Source: an uncultured Collinsella sp. (GTDB lineage Bacteria > Actinomycetota > Coriobacteriia > Coriobacteriales > Coriobacteriaceae). Taken from it: a stretch of DNA of 53,258 nucleotides. The stretch is taken from positions 1 to 53,258 of the forward strand of contig URIA01000008.1 in the NCBI GenBank assembly GCA_900547765.1, given 5' to 3'. The notes under the pieces were generated by a model, which ran no database searches, was not told where the DNA came from, and saw only the letters and a program-made list of their open reading frames with translations. A program made the translations under genes and the position numbers. This document shows positions 26,792-35,057 of this stretch, one piece after another. Position 1 is the first letter of the stretch; each line of letters opens with the position of its first letter.

Positions 26792-27619
26792 ATGATTGAT
26801 GCGTGTCCCGAACCCGCTGTGCTCTTTTTTGACGTGGACGGCACGCTGACGTCGTTCGATCCCGACAACATGACCGACAAGGACTTTTCGGCGGTTCGCC
26901 CCTCGCAGGCGGTCGTCGAGGCGTTTCATCGTCTGCGCGACGCGGGACACAAGGCGTTTATCTGCACGGGTCGCCCCCTGTGGCTCATCGCCGATAGCTT
27001 GCGTGCGCTCGACCCCGCGGGCGTCGTTGCCATGGCGGGCGCCACGCTCGAGGTCGAGGGCCGCGTGGTGTATGAGGACTGCTTTGACGAAGACATTGTT
27101 GAGGAGCTTGCACGCCGTATGGCCGCGGCGGGGATTGAGGCCTTTTTCGAGACCAACGTGGCTACTTTTGCCCTGGAACCCGCGGGTGTTGAGCAGTCGT
27201 CTCTGATCGGCACTTCTGTGGTGCACAGCACCGAGGAAATGCGCGTCGACGGCCGTCTGCGCGTGGGCAAGGTGGGCATCGTCGCGAGTGACCTGGCTCG
27301 CGTAGCCAACGATGATGGCTTTATCGATCGCGAGTTTGAGCTGTGCAACACCGGTGGTCAGAATCGCGAGCTGAGCCCCAAGGGCATTGACAAGGGCGTG
27401 GGAGTGGCGCGAGCGCTGGAATACCTGGGTCGCACCGGCAACGCGCGCACCTTTGGCTTTGGTGATTCCGGCAACGATCTGGGTATGCTCGCCGCTGTCG
27501 AGACGGCCGTGGCCATGGGCAACGCCATGCCCGAGGTCAAGGCGGTCGCCGACTACGTGACCGACGATGTCGCACACGACGGCACCGTCACGGCGATGCA
27601 GCATTTCGGCCTCATCTAA
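26792..27619 (+). CDS. HAD-superfamily Cof-type phosphatase
   Basis: 275 residues. Motif I is FFDVDGTLT (Asp14 and Asp16), motif II CTGR, the Lys of motif III lies in SPKGIDKGVG, and motif IV is GFGDSGNDLGML. The C2-type cap between motifs II and III places it with Cof/YidA sugar-phosphate phosphatases. The substrate cannot be read from the sequence. GAAAGGAA before the ATG at 26792 fixes the start. It is divergent from RlmKL across 75 bases that contain TATGAT as a possible -10 box. Confidence 0.88.
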   Translation: MIDACPEPAVLFFDVDGTLTSFDPDNMTDKDFSAVRPSQAVVEAFHRLRDAGHKAFICTGRPLWLIADSLRALDPAGVVAMAGATLEVEGRVVYEDCFDEDIVEELARRMAAAGIEAFFETNVATFALEPAGVEQSSLIGTSVVHSTEEMRVDGRLRVGKVGIVASDLARVANDDGFIDREFELCNTGGQNRELSPKGIDKGVGVARALEYLGRTGNARTFGFGDSGNDLGMLAAVETAVAMGNAMPEVKAVADYVTDDVAHDGTVTAMQHFGLI

Positions 27620-27704
27620 TGAATCCCGCGTTCTGACGTTTGCTCAAACTGCGACTCTTTGCTTTTGCATGCTCAATCGATTTATCAATCCAAACACTGA
27701 GGTG

Positions 27705-27722
27705 TTCATACCGTTCGCCGAG
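27705..27722. repeat. 18-base sequence shared with the ferredoxin-dnaK gap
   Basis: Second copy of TTCATACCGTTCGCCGAG (first at 4464-4481), 91 bases before the aldolase ATG and followed by AAGATAAAAAAC. Confidence 0.6.
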
Positions 27723-27812
27723 AAGATAAAAAACCGCAGTTCACGCCTTGATAAACGTAGGTAAAGTGTTTAGCAGTCCAACGCCCATATGCAGACGAAA
27801 GGAATCAGGCAG

Positions 27813-28517
27813 ATGGCAATCAAGGTGTTCGCTGACGGTGCAAACCTCGAGGGCATGCTCGACATGTACGAGAACGGCAACGTTCAGGGTTTCACGACCA
27901 ACCCGTCCCTTATGAAGAAGGGCGGCGTGACGGATTACCGCGCGTTTGCCAAGGAGGTCCTGGCCCACATCACCGATGTGTCTGTGTCGTTTGAGGTCTT
28001 TGCCGACGACGTCGAGACCATGGAGGTCGAGGCTCGCGAGATCGCCACCTGGGCCGAGAACGTCTACGTCAAGATTCCGTGCGTGACCACCAAGGGCGAG
28101 TCCACCGCCGAGCTGGTCCGCAAGCTTTCGGCCGACGGCATCAAGGTTAACGTCACCACCATCTTTACGCCCGAGCAGGTCGACGAGATGGTCGAGGCCG
28201 TTGACGCCGAGACGCCGTCCATCATCTCGCTCTTTGCCGGCCGTATCGCCGATACCGGCGTCGACCCCATTCCGTTTATGACGGAGTCGGTCAAGAAGGC
28301 CGCCGCCAAGCCCAACTGCGAGGTCCTGTGGGCGTCCACGCGTGAGCTCATCAACATCTACCAGGCCGAAGCCTGCGGTTGCCAGATCATCACGGTGCCC
28401 AACAGCATCCTGGCCAAGCGCAAGAACATCGGCCGTGATCCGTACGAGGTCTCGCTCGACACCGTGCGCGGCTTTGCCAAGGATATCGCCTCGCTCGGTT
28501 TCCATATCCTGCCGTAA
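27813..28517 (+). CDS. Fructose-6-phosphate aldolase / transaldolase-like protein
   Basis: 234 residues, a small TIM-barrel class I aldolase. FTTNPSLMKKGG, the Schiff-base Lys87 in ENVYVKIPC, and SLFAGRIADTG are family hallmarks. Small members act either as transaldolase in the pentose phosphate pathway or as fructose-6-phosphate aldolase; the sequence alone does not decide. AAAGGA nine bases before the ATG at 27813 is preferred over an in-frame ATG at 27789. Its last 16 bases (TTCCATATCCTGCCGT) recur at 28656-28671, so the 3' end was probably altered by an insertion or duplication. Confidence 0.9.
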   Translation: MAIKVFADGANLEGMLDMYENGNVQGFTTNPSLMKKGGVTDYRAFAKEVLAHITDVSVSFEVFADDVETMEVEAREIATWAENVYVKIPCVTTKGESTAELVRKLSADGIKVNVTTIFTPEQVDEMVEAVDAETPSIISLFAGRIADTGVDPIPFMTESVKKAAAKPNCEVLWASTRELINIYQAEACGCQIITVPNSILAKRKNIGRDPYEVSLDTVRGFAKDIASLGFHILP

Positions 28518-28671
28518 CGCGAACACTGGCTGCGCCGCGGGTTGTTCGCCCCGGCCTTTCCTTTCCCTATCGCTCACGCGCTTCGCGAGGGTCGCGCTAG
28601 GCAAAGGAAAGGCCGGGGCTGCCGACACGAGCTTACAAGTAGGTTGGTGATTGGCTTCCATATCCTGCCGT
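28500..28671. repeat. Hairpin insert flanked by a 16-base direct repeat at the end of the aldolase gene
   Basis: TTCCATATCCTGCCGT lies at 28500-28515 (end of the gene) and at 28656-28671. Between them is a long hairpin with perfect 17-base arms (28548-28564 and 28603-28619) and a partly paired centre. The stop TAA begins at the last base of the first direct repeat. Confidence 0.7.
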
Positions 28672-28675
28672 GGAC

Positions 28676-28887
28676 AAAGGTACCCCCGCCTGCGCCGTGC
28701 AAAATTGAGATTATTCAGCAAGGTAAAGGTTTTTACCAACTGGTTGAAGCACGGAACAGCCCCCGTTTTGGCTCTGATGATGCTAAAACGGGGGCTGTTT
28801 TTGACTATATTGCCTCTGAGGGGCGTTCGGAGCGGCAGAAATTGCAGAATACTCGCGATTTTGCACGCCGCTGTAGGGGGTACCCTT
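28676..28887. repeat. About 212-base element with imperfect terminal inverted repeats
   Basis: The left end (28676-28722) and right end (28842-28887) are similar in reverse complement, sharing GGTACCCCC, GTGCAAAAT and TATTC-GCAA blocks. The centre holds the terminator hairpin at 28755-28799. No open frame of note. It could be a MITE-like element. Confidence 0.6.
28755..28803. terminator. Strong intrinsic terminator between the aldolase gene and tex
   Basis: A perfect 15-base stem (28755-28769 with 28785-28799) is followed by TTTT on the plus strand. It is the centre of the palindromic element and separates convergent genes. Confidence 0.8.
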
Positions 28888-28899
28888 GCTTTAGGTGGT

Positions 28900-31047
28900 C
28901 TACTTCCCCTGCACCATGGTGAGCGAGATCTTCTTGCGGTCGCGATCGACCTTTTCCACCCACACCTTTACCGTGTCGCCGACGCGCACCACGTCGCTCG
29001 GGTGCTTGACGAAGCGGTTGGCCAGCTTGGAGATGTGCACGAGGCCGTCCTGGTGCACGCCCACGTCGACGAAGGCGCCAAAGTCCACAACGTTGCGCAC
29101 CGTGCCCTTGAGCTCCATGCCGGGCTCTAGGTCGTCGATGGAAAGTGCCGAGCGGCTAAAGACCACCTCGGGCGCGTCGTCGCGCGGGTCGCGACCGGGC
29201 TTCTTGAGCTCGTTGACAATGTCGATGAGCGTGAGGGTGCCGCAGTCCAGGTCGCTTGCCAGCGCCGAGATGCTGCCCAGGCGGCGCTCGATGTCGGGCA
29301 CGCCGCCGCGGCTGAGCTCGCTTGCTTTAACGCCGGCGCGTTCCAAGACGGACGTGGCCACCTCGTAGCTTTCGGGGTGGACGCTCGTTGCGTCGAGCGG
29401 GTTCTTACCGCCGCTAATTCGCAAAAAGCCTGCAGCGTTGAGATATGCCTTGGGTCCCAGCTTGGGGACCTTCTTGAGCTGGCGGCGATCGGTGAAGGCA
29501 CCGTTTTCCTCGCGGTAGGCCACGATGTTTTTGGCCACGCTCGGCGTGATGCCCGATACGTATCCCAGCAGGCTCGCACTCGCAGTGTTGACGTCGACAC
29601 CCACGCGGTTGACGACGTCCTCCACCACGTGGTCCAGGGTGCGCGAGAGCTCAGCCTGGTCAAGGTCGTGCTGGTACTGGCCCACGCCGATGGACTGGGG
29701 CGGAATCTTGACGAGCTCTGCCAACGGGTCCTGCAGGCGGCGGCCCAGGCTCATGGCGCCGCGCACGGTGACGTCCAGGTCGGGATATTCCTGGCTGGCG
29801 AGCTCGGAGGCGGAGTACACCGACGCGCCGGCCTCGTTGACGATGGTGTATCGCAGTCCGGGTGCCTGCTCGGCAATGAACTCCGAGACGACTTCCTCGG
29901 TCTCGCGGCTGGCGGTGCCGTTGCCGATGACGATGGTGTTGACGCCGTCCTTCTTGACGAGGCGGGCGAGCTCGCGCTTGGTGCCGGCGACGTCGTGGCG
30001 CGGCTTGGTGGGGTAGACCACGCCGTGGTCGAGCAGCTTGCCGGTCTCGTCCATGACGGCGACCTTGCAGCCCGTGCGGTAGCCCGGGTCGAGCGCGAGC
30101 ACGCGGGCGCCGCGCACGGGGCGTGCCGAGAGCAAGCCTTCGAGATTCTTGGCAAAGACGTTGATGGCCTCGGTCTGGGCGCGAACGGTGAGTTTGGCGC
30201 GGGCCTCGCGCTCCAGCGAGGGGGCCATGAGGCGCTTGTAGCCGTCGGCGATAGCGGCGTCAAAGACAGGAGCGAAGACGCCCTGGCGTCGGGGCCAACG
30301 GCTGCCGAGGCGCGCCGTGGCGGCGGCGCCGTCGACGTTCACGTGCACGCGGAGTTTGCCCTCGCGCTCACCGCGGTCGATAGCCAGCACGCGGTGGTTG
30401 GGTATACGGCGCAGCGGCTCGTCAAAGTTGTAGTAGGGCTCGTAGGGGGTCTTCTCGGCGGGGTCGGTGGCCTCGACGACGATGTCGGCGGTGTTTTGCG
30501 TAAAGGCACGCAGGTCGGCGACGTTCTCGGGGTCCTCGGCCACCGTCTCGGCCACGATGTCGGCGGCGCCGGTGAGCGCCTTCTCGGGCGTGTCGAAGCC
30601 AGCGTCCTCGTTGACGTAGGCCGCGGCGGCATCGAGCGCGCTGCCCTTGGCAGATGCCTGCATGATGATCATATTGGCGAGCGGCTCCAGGCCGGCCTCG
30701 CGGGCCTTCTGCGCGCGGGTCATGCGCTTTTTGCGGTAGGGCTTATAGAGGTCCTCGACGCGCTGGAGCTGCGTGGCCTCGCGAATCTGCTGCTCGAGCT
30801 CGGGCGTGAGCTTGCCCTGGGCATCGATGAGCAGGATGACGTCCTCCTTGCGCTGCTCAAGATTGCGCAGGTAGGACAGGCGCTCGTCGAGCGCGCGCAG
30901 GGCGACGTCGTCCATACCGCCCGTGGCTTCCTTGCGGTAGCGCGAGATAAAGGGGATGGTGTTGCCCTCGTCGATAAGCTTGACGGCAGCCTCGATGTTG
31001 GCGGCCTTAAGGTTGAGCTCGCGGGCGAGCTGGGCGATAAGATCCAT
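28900..31047 (-). CDS. tex: Tex, S1-domain transcription accessory protein
   Basis: 715 residues. An N-terminal helical domain (LAREL ... TIPFISRYRKEATGGMDD) is followed by a YqgF/RNase H-like domain (VLALDPGYRTGCKVAVMDETG), a helix-hairpin-helix pair (NTASASLLGYVSGITPSVAKN) and a C-terminal S1 domain (GMELKGTVRNVVDFGAFVDV). Tex binds nucleic acid and affects transcription and stress tolerance; its exact reaction is unsettled. The ATG at 31047 is preceded by AAGGAG on the minus strand. A short GC hairpin (31104-31126) lies in its leader. Confidence 0.95.
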   Translation of the reverse strand: MDLIAQLARELNLKAANIEAAVKLIDEGNTIPFISRYRKEATGGMDDVALRALDERLSYLRNLEQRKEDVILLIDAQGKLTPELEQQIREATQLQRVEDLYKPYRKKRMTRAQKAREAGLEPLANMIIMQASAKGSALDAAAAYVNEDAGFDTPEKALTGAADIVAETVAEDPENVADLRAFTQNTADIVVEATDPAEKTPYEPYYNFDEPLRRIPNHRVLAIDRGEREGKLRVHVNVDGAAATARLGSRWPRRQGVFAPVFDAAIADGYKRLMAPSLEREARAKLTVRAQTEAINVFAKNLEGLLSARPVRGARVLALDPGYRTGCKVAVMDETGKLLDHGVVYPTKPRHDVAGTKRELARLVKKDGVNTIVIGNGTASRETEEVVSEFIAEQAPGLRYTIVNEAGASVYSASELASQEYPDLDVTVRGAMSLGRRLQDPLAELVKIPPQSIGVGQYQHDLDQAELSRTLDHVVEDVVNRVGVDVNTASASLLGYVSGITPSVAKNIVAYREENGAFTDRRQLKKVPKLGPKAYLNAAGFLRISGGKNPLDATSVHPESYEVATSVLERAGVKASELSRGGVPDIERRLGSISALASDLDCGTLTLIDIVNELKKPGRDPRDDAPEVVFSRSALSIDDLEPGMELKGTVRNVVDFGAFVDVGVHQDGLVHISKLANRFVKHPSDVVRVGDTVKVWVEKVDRDRKKISLTMVQGK

Positions 31048-31130
31048 GGAACTCCTTGCGTTTAAGGTGCGTTTGCAGCACAGGGCTACCAAGGATACCA
31101 CCCGCCCCAAAAGACTGTTTTGGGGCCGTG

Positions 31131-31288
31131 CCACGAAAACGGCCTATTTTCTACGTTTGACCCGCAGGGGGCGACCATACACTGGTTTTCCGAAAATCGG
31201 CAAGCCGTCTACCTGCGGCTTTATTTTTGCGATTCTCGGTGTGGTCGGGGGTGACCGGTTAAACGTAGTAGATAGGCCCATTTCGTGG
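31131..31288. repeat. 158-base element with 32-base terminal inverted repeats
   Basis: Ends 31131-31162 and 31257-31288 are reverse complements with five mismatches in 32; both begin CCACGAAA when read inward. The centre has no open frame. The stretch 31048-31503 otherwise holds the tex leader hairpin, a doubled GTAGCAAAAA-AGCCCC motif (about 31357 and 31394) and the next terminator. Confidence 0.7.
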
Positions 31289-31397
31289 CGAACGGATTAA
31301 GTTGAGGCGCAAAATAGCCGGTGTCCCAGAAAAATCATCGGGCAGATGTGGCGGTAAAGTAGCAAAAAAGCCCCGTCCCGAAAAGACTGCTCTGTAG

Positions 31398-31432
31398 CAA
31401 AAAGCCCCGCGGGCAGGAGGCTGCTCGCGGGG
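31398..31432 (-). terminator. Intrinsic terminator of the SDR-MFS-Gfo/Idh operon
   Basis: Arms 31405-31416 and 31421-31432 pair at 11 of 12 positions. On the minus strand the stem is followed by GCTTTTTGC. It lies about 70 bases after the Gfo/Idh stop. Confidence 0.75.
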
Positions 31433-31503
31433 TGAAGAAGAGGGGCTTATTTGTGGCGGGCCGAGGGGGGTCGGCGTAGGGTTTGCCGCGACCCGCTCGG
31501 GCC

Positions 31504-32544
31504 TTACAGCTCGACGAGATTGCCGGTCTCGGCGGCCTCCTTGATGGCGTTAAGAAGCGTGAGCGTCTTGACGTTGTCGGCGGGGGTCACGACGGGCTCG
31601 ACCTCGCGGCGGACGACCTTCACAAAGTGCTTGAGCTGCATCTTGTGCGGCAGCGCCGGGTCCACAGCCGGGATCTCCATCTGCAGCGGCTTGTGCCAGT
31701 TGGACGCGCCGTCATAGGAGAACTGGTGCAGGCGGGGCAGCGACAGGGCGCCCTTGGTGCCGCCGATAAAGTAGGCATCGGCGTCGAAGGGACGGTACTG
31801 CGGGTCCTCGCGAGCGGTGGCCTCCCAGTTCCAGGGGCTGGCGGTGGCGTCGGAGATGGTCATGCTCGCAAGCGCGCCATCGGCAAAACGGACGTTGACC
31901 ACGGCGGAGTCCTCGGTCTCAAAACCGCGGGCGGCGCTGGACTGCATGCCCTGGACGGCGATGGGCTCGCCCAGCAGGTAGCGGAGCAGGTCGACATCGT
32001 GCACCAGGTTGACCAGGATCGGGCCGGCACCCTTCTTGCGGCGCCACTCGACGTCGAAGTACTCGTCGTTCTTATAGATCATGTAGTGGAAGCTCGATAC
32101 GGTGAGCTTGCCCAGCTCGCCGGACTCGATGATCTCCTTGGCCTTGTTGACGAAGGGGTTGTGGCGACGGTGCTGACCCACGAGCACGGGCACGCCGGCG
32201 GTCTCGGCCTCGGCGGCGAAGGCCTGGGCGTCCTCGAGGTCGTTGGAGATCGGCTTTTCGACCAGCGGCACGATGTTGCGCTTGACGGCCTCGCGGGCAA
32301 CGCCCAGGTGCAGGTCGTTGGGCGTGGCGATGATGACGGCCTCGGGCTTGACCTCGTCCATCATCTGGGCGGGATCGGTGAAGAACGGCACGCCGGCGGC
32401 CTCGGCCGTGGCGCGGGCGCCCTCAAAGGCGTCGGCGATGGCGACGAGCTCGGCCTCGGGCTCCTCGGTGACAAAGCGGATGTGGTTGCGGCCCATGGCG
32501 CCGGCGCCGATAACGGCAATGCGGACGGGATTGAGCTCAGACAT
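31504..32544 (-). CDS. Gfo/Idh/MocA-family NAD(P)-dependent oxidoreductase
   Basis: 346 residues. An N-terminal Rossmann fold (IAVIGAGAMGRNH) and the family EKP motif (VPLVEKPISND) at about residue 95 are followed by the alpha/beta substrate domain with HDVDLLRYLLGE. Such enzymes oxidise or reduce sugars, inositols or related polyols at one carbon. AAGGAG before the ATG at 32544 fixes the start. It is the last gene of the SDR - MFS - Gfo/Idh operon; the pairing with an SDR suggests stepwise oxidation or epimerisation of an imported substrate, which is inference. Confidence 0.9.
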   Translation of the reverse strand: MSELNPVRIAVIGAGAMGRNHIRFVTEEPEAELVAIADAFEGARATAEAAGVPFFTDPAQMMDEVKPEAVIIATPNDLHLGVAREAVKRNIVPLVEKPISNDLEDAQAFAAEAETAGVPVLVGQHRRHNPFVNKAKEIIESGELGKLTVSSFHYMIYKNDEYFDVEWRRKKGAGPILVNLVHDVDLLRYLLGEPIAVQGMQSSAARGFETEDSAVVNVRFADGALASMTISDATASPWNWEATAREDPQYRPFDADAYFIGGTKGALSLPRLHQFSYDGASNWHKPLQMEIPAVDPALPHKMQLKHFVKVVRREVEPVVTPADNVKTLTLLNAIKEAAETGNLVEL

Positions 32545-32580
32545 TTTCGACTCCTTACGATGTGCGTGGGTGGCGGTGGA

Positions 32581-32611
32581 ATGCGACAAAGGGACAGTCC
32601 CTTTGTCGCAT
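32581..32611. repeat. GCGACAAAGGGAC-type hairpin, copy 2
   Basis: Perfect 15-base arms (32581-32595 with 32597-32611) meet at one central base, making a 31-base palindrome. It sits between the MFS and Gfo/Idh genes inside the operon. Confidence 0.75.
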
Positions 32612-32619
32612 CGGTAAAA

Positions 32620-33876
32620 CTAGGCGGACTTCTTCTTGCTGTCGGAGACCATCATGTAGACGGTGAGCACGACAGCGATGGCGGCGATCACGATGGCGCC
32701 GTAGAAGGACTGCTGGTAGGCGGCGCTGCCGGCCTCGGCGTGATACAGCACGGCGGTGATGGGCTGGCTGATCCAGGTGGAAGCGGCATAGCCCAGGAAC
32801 ATGATGCCGTAGTTGACGCCGATGTTGCTGGTACCAAAGGCGCCACCGGTGAGCGGCGGGTAGATGACGAGCAGGGCGCCAAAGCTAAAGCCGAGCAGGG
32901 CGAGCGCCACAAAGAACATGGCCTGCGTAAAGCTCATCGACATGATGACGAGGGCGACGATGGTGACGACAAGGCTGATGAGCAGCGACTTGTAGGCGCC
33001 GAGCTTGTCGATGATCTGGCCAAAGGACAGACGGCCAACCAGGTTGGCGCAGGTGTTGACGGAGACCACCACACCGCCGAGGGCGACGGCCGCGGCGCTC
33101 GTGGGGTCGGCGAAGAGCTGGACGGCGGCGATGGAGGCAACCTTGCCGACGAGCAGGGTGCCCGCGGTGGCGGCGAAGGCGAAGGTGATGATGAGGACCC
33201 AGAAGCGCGGGGTCTTGACCATCTCGCCCGGGGTGAGGTCACCGAAGGTGCCGGCATGCGCGCCGCCCTTGGGGGCCTCGAAGCCCTCGGGCAGCCAACC
33301 GGCCTCGGGGGCCTTCAGGAACAGGGCGGAGGCGGCAATCATCACGAAGAAGATGACGCCGAGTGCCTTGAGGGCGCCAAAGATGCCCAGGCTCGGGATG
33401 AGCAGCGAGGCGAGCACCGGGGACAGCACGGCGGGGCCGGCGGTCGAAGCGGCCAGGGTGATGCCGGAGGCGAGACCCTTCTTGTCGATGAACCACTTTT
33501 GGCCGGTGGTGAGCGCCGGGTTGTAGCCCAGGCCGTTGCCGATGGCGGCGACGAGCGAGAACCACAGGTAGAACTGCCACGGCTCGGTGACGGTGCCGGA
33601 CATGAACCAGCCCACGCCGTAGCACACGGCGGCGGCGATCACGACGTTGCGCGGACCGATCTTGTCGGAGATGCGGCCGGCGAAGATGCCCGTCACGGCC
33701 ATGATGGTCTGGAAGACGGGGAAAGCCCAGGTAAGGGCGCTCGACCACTCGGGGTAGACGGCGAGCAGATTCTTGCTCACGACGGAATATAGCGCGATGG
33801 AGCTGATGAAGAACATGGTGACGCACGCGGCGGAAAGCACGACGGTGCGACCCTTGTTGGAGTTGGTGGAAGCCAT
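32620..33876 (-). CDS. MFS transporter, OFA (oxalate/formate antiporter) type
   Basis: 418 residues with about twelve membrane helices. MFFISSIALYSVVSKNLLAVYP in helix 1, GRISDKIGPRNV between helices 2 and 3, and GNGLGYNPALTTGQKWF resemble the OFA family, whose members exchange or import organic acids. It is the middle gene of an operon with an SDR upstream and a Gfo/Idh oxidoreductase downstream, so it likely imports their substrate. GATTAGAAAGAGTCC precedes the ATG on the minus strand. Confidence 0.88.
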   Translation of the reverse strand: MASTNSNKGRTVVLSAACVTMFFISSIALYSVVSKNLLAVYPEWSSALTWAFPVFQTIMAVTGIFAGRISDKIGPRNVVIAAAVCYGVGWFMSGTVTEPWQFYLWFSLVAAIGNGLGYNPALTTGQKWFIDKKGLASGITLAASTAGPAVLSPVLASLLIPSLGIFGALKALGVIFFVMIAASALFLKAPEAGWLPEGFEAPKGGAHAGTFGDLTPGEMVKTPRFWVLIITFAFAATAGTLLVGKVASIAAVQLFADPTSAAAVALGGVVVSVNTCANLVGRLSFGQIIDKLGAYKSLLISLVVTIVALVIMSMSFTQAMFFVALALLGFSFGALLVIYPPLTGGAFGTSNIGVNYGIMFLGYAASTWISQPITAVLYHAEAGSAAYQQSFYGAIVIAAIAVVLTVYMMVSDSKKKSA

Positions 33877-33942
33877 TGGACTCTTTCTAATCGATACGGG
33901 GGAGGAGCGGGCGTGTCCGCGGGGCCTCCCTGTCAGGTTGGT

Positions 33943-34824
33943 TTACTGGTCAGTCGGCTTTGCGACGCCGGACTCATCGGACCAGAGATCGACACCCTTG
34001 TCCTTAAGGTAGTTGTCGGCATAGGCGCGACGGCCGCCGGGCTTGGCGGTGAGGTCGCCCATCATGTTGGAGAAGCCGCCGTCGACCTTGATGGCGTCGC
34101 CGGTGGTAAAGTCCGAGCGCGTGGACGCCAGGAACATGACGGCGTTGGCGATATCGCTGACCTCGCCGATGCGGCGCGTGGCGATCAGGCGGCTGCGGCT
34201 CTTCTCGACCTCGGGGTCGGCGTAGAAGTTGGCCGACATCGGGGTCTTAACGAAGCAGGGCTCGACGCAGTTGGAGCGGACGCCGTACGGGCCCCACTCG
34301 GCAGCGAGCATCTTGGACATCATGTTGACGCCGGCCTTGGTGGAGCTGTACGCGCCCGAGAATGTCTCGGGGGAGTGGCTGGCGACGGTCGAGATGTGCA
34401 CCAGGCGGCCCTGACCGGCCTTGATCATCTCGCGACCAAAGCGCTGCGAGGTGATGAAGTAACCGGTGAGGTTGACGTTGAGCACCTGCTCCCAGTCGCT
34501 CAGCGGCAGGTCTTCCATGGCTGCGAAGCGCAGGATGCCGGCGGTGTTGACGAGAACGTCGACGCGACCGAAGTCGGCGATGGTGGCATCGACGGCGGCC
34601 TGAACCTCGGCCTCGTCGGTGGCGTTCATCTTGTAGCCCTCGGCGTGGATGCCAAACTCGGCGGCGAGGTCGGCGGCTGCGGCCTTGACCTTTTCCTCGT
34701 CCAGATCGAGCAGGACGACGTTGGCGCCGTTGCGGGCGAACTCGCGGCAAATCTCGACGCCCATACCGCCGAGTGCGCCGGTCACGGCGCAGACATCGCC
34801 CTCGAGCTTAAGCCAGTTGCTCAT
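33943..34824 (-). CDS. Short-chain dehydrogenase/reductase
   Basis: 293 residues. The cofactor loop is TGALGGMG with LLDLDEEK after beta-2 (Asp favours NAD). NTAG follows. The catalytic set is Ser in HISTVASHS, then YSSTK. The C-terminus is about 35 residues longer than a core SDR (GRRAYADNYLKDKGVDLWSD). It is the first gene of the operon under the divergent LysR regulator. The substrate is unknown; a sugar, polyol or hydroxy acid fits the neighbours. Confidence 0.9.
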   Translation of the reverse strand: MSNWLKLEGDVCAVTGALGGMGVEICREFARNGANVVLLDLDEEKVKAAAADLAAEFGIHAEGYKMNATDEAEVQAAVDATIADFGRVDVLVNTAGILRFAAMEDLPLSDWEQVLNVNLTGYFITSQRFGREMIKAGQGRLVHISTVASHSPETFSGAYSSTKAGVNMMSKMLAAEWGPYGVRSNCVEPCFVKTPMSANFYADPEVEKSRSRLIATRRIGEVSDIANAVMFLASTRSDFTTGDAIKVDGGFSNMMGDLTAKPGGRRAYADNYLKDKGVDLWSDESGVAKPTDQ

Positions 34825-34881
34825 AGGAACTTCCCTTCTTGTACCTCCCGGTGGGCCGTTCCCATTAATCGACCCACGTGG

Positions 34882-35007
34882 TTTTCGCAGGTTATCGTAT
34901 GCTTTGCATTTGCGCAGGTGAATTGCATATTTGTTAGAATAGCGTTAACTGTAAGTTTATACTGTGCATTGAGGCTTGTTCTCAATTGAGCGCGTGACCT
35001 GCGAAAA
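34882..35007. promoter_or_regulatory. Divergent control region of the SDR operon and the LysR gene
   Basis: On the minus strand TTGAGA (34985-34980), 18 bases, TATAAA (34961-34956) is a good promoter for the SDR operon. The palindrome CTCAATTGAG (34981-34990) overlaps its -35 box. TTTTCGCAGGT (34882-34892) and its reverse complement (34997-35007) flank the whole promoter region. Both are plausible LysR-type operator elements. Confidence 0.55.
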
Positions 35008-35057
35008 TAACCCCCTGCGGTGCTGTGCGCCCGCGCGTGCAAAAACGGGAGATTGAC

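Noticed and set aside
29377..31065. 562-codon frame opposite tex
   Set aside because: Antisense shadow of tex; no domain recognised.
31483..33792. 769-codon frame opposite the Gfo/Idh and MFS genes
   Set aside because: It runs antisense across two clearly recognised genes and their gap; its Gly/Asp/His-rich composition is typical of a shadow frame.
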